This document shows positions 9,905-17,900 of a DNA stretch of 48,531 bases, one piece after another. The notes under the pieces were generated by a model. That model saw only the letters and a program-made list of their open reading frames with translations. It was not told the origin of the DNA and searched no databases. A program made the translations under genes and the position numbers. Source of the DNA: an uncultured Bacteroidales bacterium (lineage in GTDB: Bacteria; Bacteroidota; Bacteroidia; Bacteroidales; Muribaculaceae); assembly GCA_947573135.1 (NCBI GenBank), contig CANPDU010000025.1, positions 1 to 48,531 on the forward strand. The letters are read 5' to 3'. Position 1 is the stretch's first letter, and every line of letters begins with the position of its first letter.

Positions 9905-11187
9905 TCGGCTATTAAGATGAGAGATTTTGTTGCTTCATCGTCTTTATTACTTACGGCAGTAAGTTTGAAGATGTGCTTTCCCGGGAAACCGGGGGCGTTA
10001 TCCAACATCGGGATAAACTTTGATATGTCAAAGATAACATCTTGTTTGTTTTGAATTGCTTCACCGCAATCAAGACCCAACACCTTAAGGTTATTTGCTG
10101 ATTCTTCTGTTGGTGGATTTGCAATATCAAACTTACCGATCCCGAACATACTCAAAGCAATTCCGCTAAAATCTTCATTAGTGGAACTTACTTCAAGATA
10201 CAAATGTTTCAGTCCGGATTCGGCATGAATATTTACTACTGCAGACTTCACTTCAGAGGTTTTATTATCACCTTCTAAATTTAAATCCTCAGATTTTATT
10301 GTCACATCACTGTCTTCAGCCGGAGGACCGGGAGGTGTCGGATCGTCCGGTCCGTCGGGTTCTTCCTGACCGGGACGGTCGTCACTGCCAAGATTCTCCT
10401 CGTCGACTGAGACATTGCCGTCCTTATCGACAGTCTCGACGCTCGTGTCGATATTGATTCCCTGCGAGGGATCGATGCCGCCGCTTTCGTCCGGGAAATC
10501 AGGCGGAAGGTTGACCTTATAAGTTATGATGCGGTGATCGCCGGCTTTCACATCGGTGATTTCCTTACGTATTTCTGTATAGTTGCCGTTGATCGTTCCA
10601 CGCAGATTGGCTATAAGCGTTGTCGAGCCATCGAGTTTGCGGAAATAGCCCGATCGAGTTTCGTCAGGCGTAAATATCAGCTCACCTTCATCATTGGCGT
10701 GAACAGTTACTGTCACATCATCGCCCAACAGAGCCTTGAGGTTATTCTCATAGCGGATCGTTACCCTGATCGAAGAGAATGTACACACCACCTTGCCGGC
10801 GTCACTGATATTGTTGGCACTGACTTTGACCGTAGTCTCACCGGCATAATATGGATGATCAAACTCCGCAGGCTGCACTTCGTGCGACTCGACCATGATC
10901 TTATAATCGCCGACCGGCAGAGCCACGACACCGGGAAGTGTGCCGTAGGTCGATTGCTTGACTGTAACGTTTTTGTTTGTGTCGATAATCTTCACCAAAA
11001 AACCTGAAACGTCGACCGACGCACGCGTCTCTATCTCCGACTGATCGTTGTCTACATCAACGCCGAAATTGGCAAAGGAGATCGAGCCCTCCTCTGTCGG
11101 CTCGTTGCCGTAGTTGTGGTCATCGCATGCCGCGAAACAACAGCCTATGGCAAAAATTGTGATTATTGAATATATCTTGCTTTTCAT
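9901..11187 (-). CDS. DUF4493-type lipoprotein, short form without PCMD
   Basis: Exported lipoprotein of 428 residues with lipobox FAAC (Cys21). A DUF4493-like domain (about 35-245) contains the family-like pattern ALPVGDYKIMVESH. It is joined by an acidic, proline-rich linker (about 265-297) to a C-terminal Ig-like module that resembles the central module of both neighbours. It lacks the Fn3-like and PCMD-like ends found in those proteins. The C-terminal third is visibly AT-richer than the N-terminal part, hinting at a different history for that module. It is the middle gene of the operon: 22 bp after the first gene and overlapping the next by ATGA, so translational coupling is likely. Confidence 0.82.
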   Translation of the reverse strand: MKSKIYSIITIFAIGCCFAACDDHNYGNEPTEEGSISFANFGVDVDNDQSEIETRASVDVSGFLVKIIDTNKNVTVKQSTYGTLPGVVALPVGDYKIMVESHEVQPAEFDHPYYAGETTVKVSANNISDAGKVVCTFSSIRVTIRYENNLKALLGDDVTVTVHANDEGELIFTPDETRSGYFRKLDGSTTLIANLRGTINGNYTEIRKEITDVKAGDHRIITYKVNLPPDFPDESGGIDPSQGINIDTSVETVDKDGNVSVDEENLGSDDRPGQEEPDGPDDPTPPGPPAEDSDVTIKSEDLNLEGDNKTSEVKSAVVNIHAESGLKHLYLEVSSTNEDFSGIALSMFGIGKFDIANPPTEESANNLKVLGLDCGEAIQNKQDVIFDISKFIPMLDNAPGFPGKHIFKLTAVSNKDDEATKSLILIAE

Positions 11188-11209
11188 TTGCTTTGATTGT
11201 CTTCGTTGA

Positions 11210-13744
11210 TTAATAGATCAAGTCCACGTCGTCGATATAAAGTTCCGATCCGACATATTCGCCGCCGGTAAGATTTCGTGCGCCTGGAGTACGCCAAAAC
11301 GCAGTGTTCTTTTCAAGAGCGGCAGCATTTTCAGACGACCGGAATATCACGCTTATCTTTGCAGCCTTCTCACATCCTTTATTATAGGTCAACGGCATAG
11401 TGACTTCCTTATAGCTTGCCTGTTCTCTCAACTCCACCTTATTTGAAGCAATAGTATTGCCGTTGCTGTCATATACTATGATCTCGGCCGTACCAAAATC
11501 ACCGTTTCCTGATGTTACGGGATCATAATGATAATAGAACTTCAGAGCCGAAGGACGCGATTTAAATTCAACACCATATTCCGGACCTCCATTATATGAT
11601 CCGACATATAACTCTCCGGGAGTCATGTTGTCACATGTTGCAAAGCCTGCATTTGAACCGCCACTTGCCTTAGCTGTATTATCTTTTCCCCAACCAACTG
11701 TTCTAATAAGAGCTGCATTATTTCCGGTATGCGCCTTGTCTGTATGTAATGATGCGTTCCCATCCGTATGACCATCTGTACTCGCACCCATCCCTGATTC
11801 AGTAGATTTTGTGCTCCTACCATTAGCAGGTATAGTCCCGGAAGTAGATTTATATGCATAGCCCATACTAGATTGTGATGTTGTTAGCGGATTAAGCGTA
11901 GACCATAAACCAGTTCCTTTAATTTTCCATAAATATTGATGAGAGCCTTTCTTTTCAGCCTCCCACACATCGAAACCGCCATCATTTGCGGTTCTTGCCA
12001 CTTCAGTGTGGAAAGTCAAACCCTCGCACACCACGGCAGGATCACCGACAAGCGACGCCGTCAATGTATTGTCAAGGTCTGAAGCCAGACCCTCGATCAG
12101 AAATGTAGCGCTGCCGTCAACCCTTGTCGATGTCAGGCGCGTCGTGCCTTTATAGAAAGTAACGTAAGGAGCGAGACGCGCCGGCTCGATCTCCGAACAT
12201 TCAACCGAGACATAAGCCTTACGCGCGAATATATCATTAGGCGCGGCCGACAACGAGAACTCCGGCGCGACGCGGTCGACCGTAAGCGACGCCGACTTGA
12301 TGCCGGCTTTGGCTTTGACAGTGACCCGATTGGCATCAGACGGCAGTCCCGACAGCGAAACCGAGTAACTGTTGCCGCCCTTGTCGGTGATGCTGTTGAC
12401 GGTCAGAGGCTTGTCTACTCCGAGATCGTTGACATAGGCAAAGCTCAGATTATCCTTGCGGCCGTTATACGAAACCTCGGCCACAACATCGGTGTCGAAA
12501 AATTTCAGCTCAGACAGAGCGTCGACTGTCATCTCTATCGGCATCAGACGCATCGAGAAGCCGACCGGAGTCTCGGCCGTCTTGCCGTTTTTATCAGTGA
12601 CCTGGATCTTGAACGTCGACACATGGCCGAATTCCGAATCACTGTCGAGGAAATCGAACACATCAAACATCTTTGTGAAATCTATCACGGCCATCTTGTC
12701 GACCGTTCCGTCGAGACCGCGCACAACGATGCCGCTGTTGCTCACACCGTGGTCGCCTTTGTTGCCAACGAGCTCGAGTGTCGGGGGCAGGCCTTTCTTG
12801 TCGCGCAGGAAGGCCGATTGCGTTGTCAGCACGACAGAGCTGATGCCGCCGGGAGCGAGAACGCTCACCCTGACGCCGTCACCGCTGTAAGAGTGCTCGA
12901 CAAACTCTATCCGCTCGCCGTCGGCGATGCCGTCGATCTTAAGTGTCGGAGCCTCGGCAAAGAGGTTTTCATCCGACAGGTCGATCTCGACCGGCTCTGT
13001 ATCGACCGTGTCATCGAAGTCGACAGTAAGCCGCGGTCCGCCGACCCCGCCATTGTTGACATCGAGAGTGATATTATAGCGGTGGCATGCCTCGGCCGCG
13101 AATTCGGTCACCTTCACATCGTTGGCCTCAGCGCCGTTCTGTTTGGTAAACGAGACGTAGACGACAATGTTTCCCGGAGCCACAAGGCTCGAACGCTCCT
13201 CGGTGAATGTAGCCGAAGTCACGAAATAGGATTTATAGCCCGACGCCGATTCGACGCGGGTCGTAGCACGCGACATGTAGCTCTTGAATGCGTCGGTATA
13301 GGCCACGTTGACCTCGGCGTGGGTCCGCCGGGCTGTCATATTGACGGGCACTGTCACAGCCTCGATCACTTTAATGCGCTGCGAGGCGTAGTAAGCCGGA
13401 GTGCAGTCAAAGCCTTCGGCCTCCCGATCGCCATAATTCACTTCTACATTATAATATCCGACAGGAAATTTCTCTTCCGTGCTGAAATCGGCAAGGCGAT
13501 CCCATGTGCGCACAAACGAACCGTCGTCTGAAGTCACAGTCAGCGACAGATCGCCGACCTGCGGCGCAGGATCAGAGGCCGCCCTTGATTCGACATCGGC
13601 ACCGATTACCAAAGCGTCGATGCTGACGGCCGGGGCTATCGAGCCTGTGGCACTGCCGCCACGGGCCACATCTTCGCCGCACGACCACAATGTCATGGCT
13701 GTCGTGAAGATAAGCACACCCGGAAATAATCTGATTTTTTTCAT
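11210..13744 (-). CDS. DUF4493-type surface lipoprotein with PCMD-like C-terminus
   Basis: First and largest protein of the operon, 844 residues. The signal ends in lipobox LWSC (Cys22). It has a DUF4493-like domain (about 40-260; FPVGYYNVEVNYGD), an Ig-like module (about 275-410), one or two further beta-rich modules (about 410-595), and a PCMD-like C-terminal region (about 595-844) that opens with FDVWE and ends ELYIDDVDLIY, closely matching the end of the third gene. A low-complexity Ser/Thr/Gly/His stretch lies near 635-685. Expected on the cell surface. No enzyme motif was identified; adhesion or glycan binding are possible but not shown by the sequence. Confidence 0.85.
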   Translation of the reverse strand: MKKIRLFPGVLIFTTAMTLWSCGEDVARGGSATGSIAPAVSIDALVIGADVESRAASDPAPQVGDLSLTVTSDDGSFVRTWDRLADFSTEEKFPVGYYNVEVNYGDREAEGFDCTPAYYASQRIKVIEAVTVPVNMTARRTHAEVNVAYTDAFKSYMSRATTRVESASGYKSYFVTSATFTEERSSLVAPGNIVVYVSFTKQNGAEANDVKVTEFAAEACHRYNITLDVNNGGVGGPRLTVDFDDTVDTEPVEIDLSDENLFAEAPTLKIDGIADGERIEFVEHSYSGDGVRVSVLAPGGISSVVLTTQSAFLRDKKGLPPTLELVGNKGDHGVSNSGIVVRGLDGTVDKMAVIDFTKMFDVFDFLDSDSEFGHVSTFKIQVTDKNGKTAETPVGFSMRLMPIEMTVDALSELKFFDTDVVAEVSYNGRKDNLSFAYVNDLGVDKPLTVNSITDKGGNSYSVSLSGLPSDANRVTVKAKAGIKSASLTVDRVAPEFSLSAAPNDIFARKAYVSVECSEIEPARLAPYVTFYKGTTRLTSTRVDGSATFLIEGLASDLDNTLTASLVGDPAVVCEGLTFHTEVARTANDGGFDVWEAEKKGSHQYLWKIKGTGLWSTLNPLTTSQSSMGYAYKSTSGTIPANGRSTKSTESGMGASTDGHTDGNASLHTDKAHTGNNAALIRTVGWGKDNTAKASGGSNAGFATCDNMTPGELYVGSYNGGPEYGVEFKSRPSALKFYYHYDPVTSGNGDFGTAEIIVYDSNGNTIASNKVELREQASYKEVTMPLTYNKGCEKAAKISVIFRSSENAAALEKNTAFWRTPGARNLTGGEYVGSELYIDDVDLIY

Positions 13745-13794
13745 TAGCGATATGTATATGAATGGTTTAATTTTTCACGCTTAAATATATCATG

Positions 13795-13802
13795 CAAAAA
13801 TA
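13795..13802 (-). promoter_or_regulatory. Putative -7 box of the DUF4493 operon
   Basis: TATTTTTG on the minus strand matches TAnnTTTG and lies about 50 nt before the first lipoprotein gene. The surrounding 13745-13850 stretch is very AT-rich and no correctly spaced TTTG was found, so the match is tentative. Confidence 0.4.
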
Positions 13803-13953
13803 AGACTTATTTTCAATATATAATAATTTTTATACAAAAACGGCCAACAAAAGCGCAAAAACAACTAAAATCTTCATCCGTTCGAACGATTCCGTGACCG
13901 ATGTCGGACGATAGACAAATTTCGATATGACCGTTTCATTCAAAATTATTTTG

Positions 13954-13961
13954 TAATTTTG
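13954..13961 (+). promoter_or_regulatory. Putative -7 box of mutL
   Basis: TAATTTTG matches TAnnTTTG and ends 16 nt before the mutL ATG, giving a very short leader. No clear -33 TTTG at 19-21 nt spacing. Confidence 0.5.
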
Positions 13962-13977
13962 TAATTAAAGTGAAAAT

Positions 13978-15897
13978 ATGGCAGCAAGCGATATCATAAA
14001 ACTACTTCCCGACTCTGTGGCCAACCAGATAGCCGCCGGAGAAGTGATCCAGCGTCCGGCTTCTGTGGTCAAGGAGCTGGTCGAAAACGCCGTCGATGCC
14101 GGAGCAACCGACATCAGCGTCATAATCAAGGACGCCGGCCGCACTCTGATCCAGGTCATTGACAACGGCGCCGGCATGTCGCCGACTGACGCGCGCATGG
14201 CGTTCGAGCGTCATGCCACAAGCAAGATCAGCTCGGCTGACGACCTCTACAGTCTCCACACCATGGGTTTCAGAGGCGAGGCTCTGGCGTCGATCGCAGC
14301 CGTGGCCCAGATCGAGCTGCGCACCATGCGCCGATGCGACAGTGTAGGCTGCCGGCTGACCATAGCCGCGTCGAAGGTCGAGAGTCAGGAAGCATGCACA
14401 TGTGTGCCGGGCACTAACATGATGGTCAAAAACCTTTTCGCCTATCAGCCGGCGCGACGCAAATTCCTCAAAAAAGACTCCGTCGAACTCGGCCACATCG
14501 TCCACGAATTCGAGCGCCTCGCTCTCGTCAACACTGATCTTGACCTCACTCTGATCCACAACGACGTGACTCTCCACCGTCTGCTCCACGGATCGTTGCG
14601 GCAGCGCATCGGTGAACTTTTCGGCAAGTCAGTAGAGCGCCAGATCATCCCGGTTTCGACCGAGACATCGCTTGTGCGCCTGTCAGGCTACGTCGGACTC
14701 CCGCAATTCGCCCGACGGCGCGGCGCCCACCAGTTTTTCTTCGTCAACGGCCGAAACATGCGCCACCCTTATTTCCACCGCGCCGTGATGAGCTGCTTCG
14801 AACATCTGACAGCTGCCGACATGCAGCCCTCATACTTCATCAACTTCGAAGTCGATCCCGAGAGAATCGACGTCAACATACATCCTCAGAAACATGAGAT
14901 CAAATTTGAGGACGAACAGGGCATATGGCAGATTCTTGTCGCCGCGATCAAGGAAGCCATCGGCAAAACCAACGCCGCCGGAGCAATCGATTTCAACGTC
15001 GAAGACGCTCCCGACATACCGGCATTCAGTCCCGACAGGAGCGCCGGAGTCGCCATCGATGTCGACGACTCCTACAATCCGTTTGTCAGCGGCATCGGAG
15101 TGCCGTCGGCCGACACAGAGTGCAAAAGCCGTCCGGCAGCTGTCGGCAGCGCGGCCGACTGGGACAGTCTGACAAGCCGTTTCCGCCGCGAACGATCTGC
15201 GTCGCTCGAAGAAGTGCGCAGCGCGCTCAACATTATGGAACAGTCGAGGCAGGCTCCCGGACGACAGCTCGGTCTCGACGAACTGCCGGACATCGAACCG
15301 GCGGCCGTCAGTGCTGACGCGGCAGACGAGCAGCCGACAGGATCATATATCACCGTAGCCAACCGCTACATTGCGACTCCCGTGCGCGACGGACTGATGC
15401 TTATCGACCGTCACCGCGCCCATGTCAGAGTGCTTTACGAACGCATAATGTCGTGTATCTCCGACGGTCCGATCGCCACCCAGCGCATGATCTTCCCGGA
15501 GACGCTGAGCCTCGGTGCGGCCGACGACATTGTGCTCGCATCTGTCTGCGACTCGCTCGCCCGTCTGGGTTTCGACATCTCGCCGCTCGGCGACTGCACA
15601 TGGGCGATCAACGGTATGCCTTCGGCTCTCAGCGCCGCCTCTCCGGCCGAAACCATTACCGATATCATTGCACGCGTAGCCGCGACTGGCGAAATACCCG
15701 ACACCGAACTCTTCGCCACCATAGCAGCCTCTATGGCGCGCACCGCGGCCGTCAACGTCTCCAACCGCATGAGCGAGACCGAGACCGATATGCTCGTCGC
15801 CGATCTGTTCAGGACTTCATCACCAAACTTCACACCCGACGGTCTGCCCATCGTCATTACCATAGGTCTTGACGATATCAGCCGCCTTTTCGACTGA
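13978..15897 (+). CDS. mutL: DNA mismatch repair protein MutL
   Basis: GHKL-family ATPase that links MutS mismatch recognition to strand removal. The 639-residue protein shows the ATP-site motifs in order: E36-N37 with D40 (ELVENAVDAGA), DNGAGM at 62-67, HATSKI at 79-84 and GFRGEAL at 97-103. The C-terminal dimerisation half carries D477-R-H-R-A-H482-V-R at the place where endonuclease-type MutL has DQHA(X)2E, so the metal-binding motif is altered. Length is normal. The DUF6377 gene follows after only 5 bp and is probably cotranscribed. Confidence 0.96.
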   Translation: MAASDIIKLLPDSVANQIAAGEVIQRPASVVKELVENAVDAGATDISVIIKDAGRTLIQVIDNGAGMSPTDARMAFERHATSKISSADDLYSLHTMGFRGEALASIAAVAQIELRTMRRCDSVGCRLTIAASKVESQEACTCVPGTNMMVKNLFAYQPARRKFLKKDSVELGHIVHEFERLALVNTDLDLTLIHNDVTLHRLLHGSLRQRIGELFGKSVERQIIPVSTETSLVRLSGYVGLPQFARRRGAHQFFFVNGRNMRHPYFHRAVMSCFEHLTAADMQPSYFINFEVDPERIDVNIHPQKHEIKFEDEQGIWQILVAAIKEAIGKTNAAGAIDFNVEDAPDIPAFSPDRSAGVAIDVDDSYNPFVSGIGVPSADTECKSRPAAVGSAADWDSLTSRFRRERSASLEEVRSALNIMEQSRQAPGRQLGLDELPDIEPAAVSADAADEQPTGSYITVANRYIATPVRDGLMLIDRHRAHVRVLYERIMSCISDGPIATQRMIFPETLSLGAADDIVLASVCDSLARLGFDISPLGDCTWAINGMPSALSAASPAETITDIIARVAATGEIPDTELFATIAASMARTAAVNVSNRMSETETDMLVADLFRTSSPNFTPDGLPIVITIGLDDISRLFD

Positions 15898-15902
15898 CAG
15901 AC

Positions 15903-17447
15903 GTGAGAGCCGCAGCACTGATAGTTTCGGCCGTTCTGTCGGCATTGCTGACCGCCGCCTGCGCCGCCCGATCATCGGCCGGAGCCATATCGGCCCTTGA
16001 CCGCGCCCTCGCCATGCGCCGCCATTATATCGACATCCGGCAGCAGCGCATCGACTCGCTCAAAGACTCTTACGACAAAAAGCACCGGACCGGCCAGCTG
16101 ATAGCCATAGCCGACGCCTACAGTTCGTTTGCCAATGATTCGGCCATCACATATTATGAACGGGCGCTTGCGTCGGGAGAGCATGCGGCCGAACGCACCG
16201 AAGCGGCGCTCAAACGCGCGGCGCTCCTGCCTTTGGCCGGCTTCTACGAGTCGGCGGTCAAATCGTTTGACGCGATCGACACCACCGGTATGCCGGAGCG
16301 GCTGCGACCGCTCTACTATGAGTCGGGGCGACGCCTCTACAGCTATCTGGCTTCAGCCTACGACGATTATGCGCCATACCGCAAAGCCTGCAACGACAAA
16401 GCGCTTGTCTTTCAGGAGCGGCTGCTCGATCTGCTTGACCGCAGAAGCGACGATTACCTGTTCAATCTCGGCGAATATTATTTTCTTATCGGAGACGAGG
16501 CGCGCGCCGAGGCTCTGCTCGACCGTCTGACCGAAACATCTGCCGACAAAAGCCTGCTCGCCAGAGCAAACCATCACCTGTCGGCGATCGCACGCAGCCG
16601 CGGCGACAACGATGCATACCGCGGCTATCTGGCACGTTCGGCCGTCGCGGACATCGAGTCGGCCACACTTGAAGTGAAGTCTCTTCAGGAACTCGGTTCG
16701 GTGCTCTACGCCGGCGGCGACATCGAACGCTCGTACCGCTATCTGTCTGCGGCCCTTGACAATGCGGTGAGATGCGGCGCAACACTGCGCATAATCGAAT
16801 CTTCACGCGCTTTGCCGCTGATCGCCCAGGCTCACAGCAGTCAGGCCGCATCGTGGCGCATCTGGAGCTACATCATCATGGCGGTCATGGCGGCGCTTAT
16901 GCTCGGACTCGGAATCAGCCTCAGACTGCGGTACCGCGAGACCAGGCGTCTTGCCGGCGCCCAGGAGAGGCTCCGGGCGGCAAACAACAGCAAAGACATC
17001 TATATCAGCCAGTTTCTGCAGCTGTGTTCGATCTATATGGACAAACTCAATCGCTTCTGCAAACTCGCCGAGCGCAAGATATCGACCGGCAAAGCAGACG
17101 AATTCTACCGCATGGTCAAATCCGGACGCTTCATCGAAGAACAGAGCGCCGATTTCTATGACGTGTTCGACAACGCCTTTCTCCATCTCTACCCCGATTT
17201 CGCCGACCGTGTCAACGACCTGCTCAGACCGGAATGCCGCATAGAGCTCGCCGAGGGCGAACGCCTCAACACCGATCTGCGTATTCTGGCTATAAAGCGC
17301 ATGGGTATAGACGATGCCGCAAGCATAGCCCAGATACTGAATTACTCGCTCAACACCATCTATGCCTACCGCAACCGGCTGAAATCGCGAGCTGTCGACC
17401 GTGACAATTTCGAGGAAAATATAATGAAAATCAATCCGTCGACATAA
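15903..17447 (+). CDS. TPR-containing membrane regulator, DUF6377 type
   Basis: Predicted membrane-anchored regulator of 514 residues with a GTG start. An N-terminal signal or anchor segment ends near AAC at residue 20. Next come helical TPR-like repeats (about 30-310), one transmembrane helix (about 321-341; IIMAVMAALMLGLGISL), a short coiled linker and a cytoplasmic domain of the DUF6377 kind. The C-terminus (MGIDDAASIAQILNYSLNTIYAYRNRLKSRA) looks like a helix-turn-helix of the sort that follows such sensors. By family knowledge it may sense something in the periplasm and act on transcription, but the target is unknown. It lies 5 bp after mutL, which does not suggest a shared function. Confidence 0.8.
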   Translation: MRAAALIVSAVLSALLTAACAARSSAGAISALDRALAMRRHYIDIRQQRIDSLKDSYDKKHRTGQLIAIADAYSSFANDSAITYYERALASGEHAAERTEAALKRAALLPLAGFYESAVKSFDAIDTTGMPERLRPLYYESGRRLYSYLASAYDDYAPYRKACNDKALVFQERLLDLLDRRSDDYLFNLGEYYFLIGDEARAEALLDRLTETSADKSLLARANHHLSAIARSRGDNDAYRGYLARSAVADIESATLEVKSLQELGSVLYAGGDIERSYRYLSAALDNAVRCGATLRIIESSRALPLIAQAHSSQAASWRIWSYIIMAVMAALMLGLGISLRLRYRETRRLAGAQERLRAANNSKDIYISQFLQLCSIYMDKLNRFCKLAERKISTGKADEFYRMVKSGRFIEEQSADFYDVFDNAFLHLYPDFADRVNDLLRPECRIELAEGERLNTDLRILAIKRMGIDDAASIAQILNYSLNTIYAYRNRLKSRAVDRDNFEENIMKINPST

Positions 17448-17550
17448 ACGGGTGTTATATACGGCCGATGCCAACATTTCAGCATTGCATTACAGATCAA
17501 TGCGTTACTCCGAGCATGGAGTTTAATCATCTTAGATTGCAATTATATAC

Positions 17551-17583
17551 TGTTGCGCAACACTGTTTTTGGTTGTAATTTTG
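17551..17583 (+). promoter_or_regulatory. Promoter of the candidate ncRNA
   Basis: A -33 TTG (17553-17555, inside the palindrome TTGCGCAA) and a -7 box TAATTTTG (17576-17583) are separated by 20 nt, the expected Bacteroidetes spacing. There is no open reading frame of note downstream until the terminator at 17826. Confidence 0.55.
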
Positions 17584-17628
17584 TACCGCAAAAGAATCGG
17601 GCAACCGATCATAAACCAGTTGTTAGCA

Positions 17629-17661
17629 CATTCACTTATTAAACCGGCATTCACTTATTAA
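17629..17661 (+). repeat. 14-bp direct repeat inside the candidate ncRNA
   Basis: CATTCACTTATTAA occurs at 17629-17642 and again at 17648-17661, a 19-bp period. In an RNA it could be a duplicated single-stranded seed or protein-binding site. Confidence 0.9.
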
Positions 17662-17825
17662 TGATTAGACCCCATAATTCAAAAACCGCTGAAAATCTGA
17701 TTTTACGAGCGTAGGCCGTCCGTCGCCTCCGTCGTCATGTTGCATGGACGGCGAAAAGTGCGGGCATACAAAAGATAATGTGTTTTATGTTAGTTATGTA
17801 ATTGTTTTAAGTCTTTTAAAACAGT

Positions 17826-17862
17826 GCAGGGCGCCCTCGTGAGAAGGTGCCCTGCTTTTTTT
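17826..17862 (+). terminator. Rho-independent terminator overlapping the next promoter
   Basis: A 10-bp GC-rich stem (17826-17835 with 17846-17855, one G-T wobble) and a 10-nt loop are followed by seven T (17856-17862). The last T residues form part of the -33 TTTG of the following gene. Confidence 0.92.
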
Positions 17863-17890
17863 GTTATAACTGATAAATGCGCTACCTTTG
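17860..17890 (+). promoter_or_regulatory. Promoter of the ATP-grasp-like gene
   Basis: TTTG (17860-17863) and TACCTTTG (17883-17890) are separated by exactly 19 nt, an excellent Bacteroidetes promoter. It places the transcription start only a few bases before the ATG at 17901 and rules out the in-frame ATG at 17877 as the translation start. Confidence 0.8.
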
Positions 17891-17900
17891 TCAGGTAATT

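Larger units (their letters stand above)
17590..17862 (+). ncRNA. Candidate structured non-coding RNA of about 270 nt
   Basis: Between the DUF6377 gene and the next gene lies about 430 bp without a credible ORF but with a promoter at its start and a strong terminator at its end. The predicted transcript opens with a 5-bp hairpin closed by a GCAA tetraloop (17596-17609). It contains a 14-bp direct repeat (17629-17642 and 17648-17661), a 7-bp GC-rich stem (17715-17721 with 17746-17752), a 7-bp A/T hairpin (17804-17822) and the terminator stem. I could not match it to tmRNA, SRP RNA or RNase P. A 6S-like or lineage-specific RNA is possible. Ends are estimated. Confidence 0.45.

Noticed and set aside
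17590-17862. Naming the candidate ncRNA as 6S, tmRNA or SRP RNA
   Set aside because: I could not find the diagnostic structures; only a covariance-model search could decide.
17877-17900. Upstream ATG of the ATP-grasp-like gene
   Set aside because: The -7 box at 17883-17890 lies between it and the ATG at 17901, so it would not be transcribed from this promoter.
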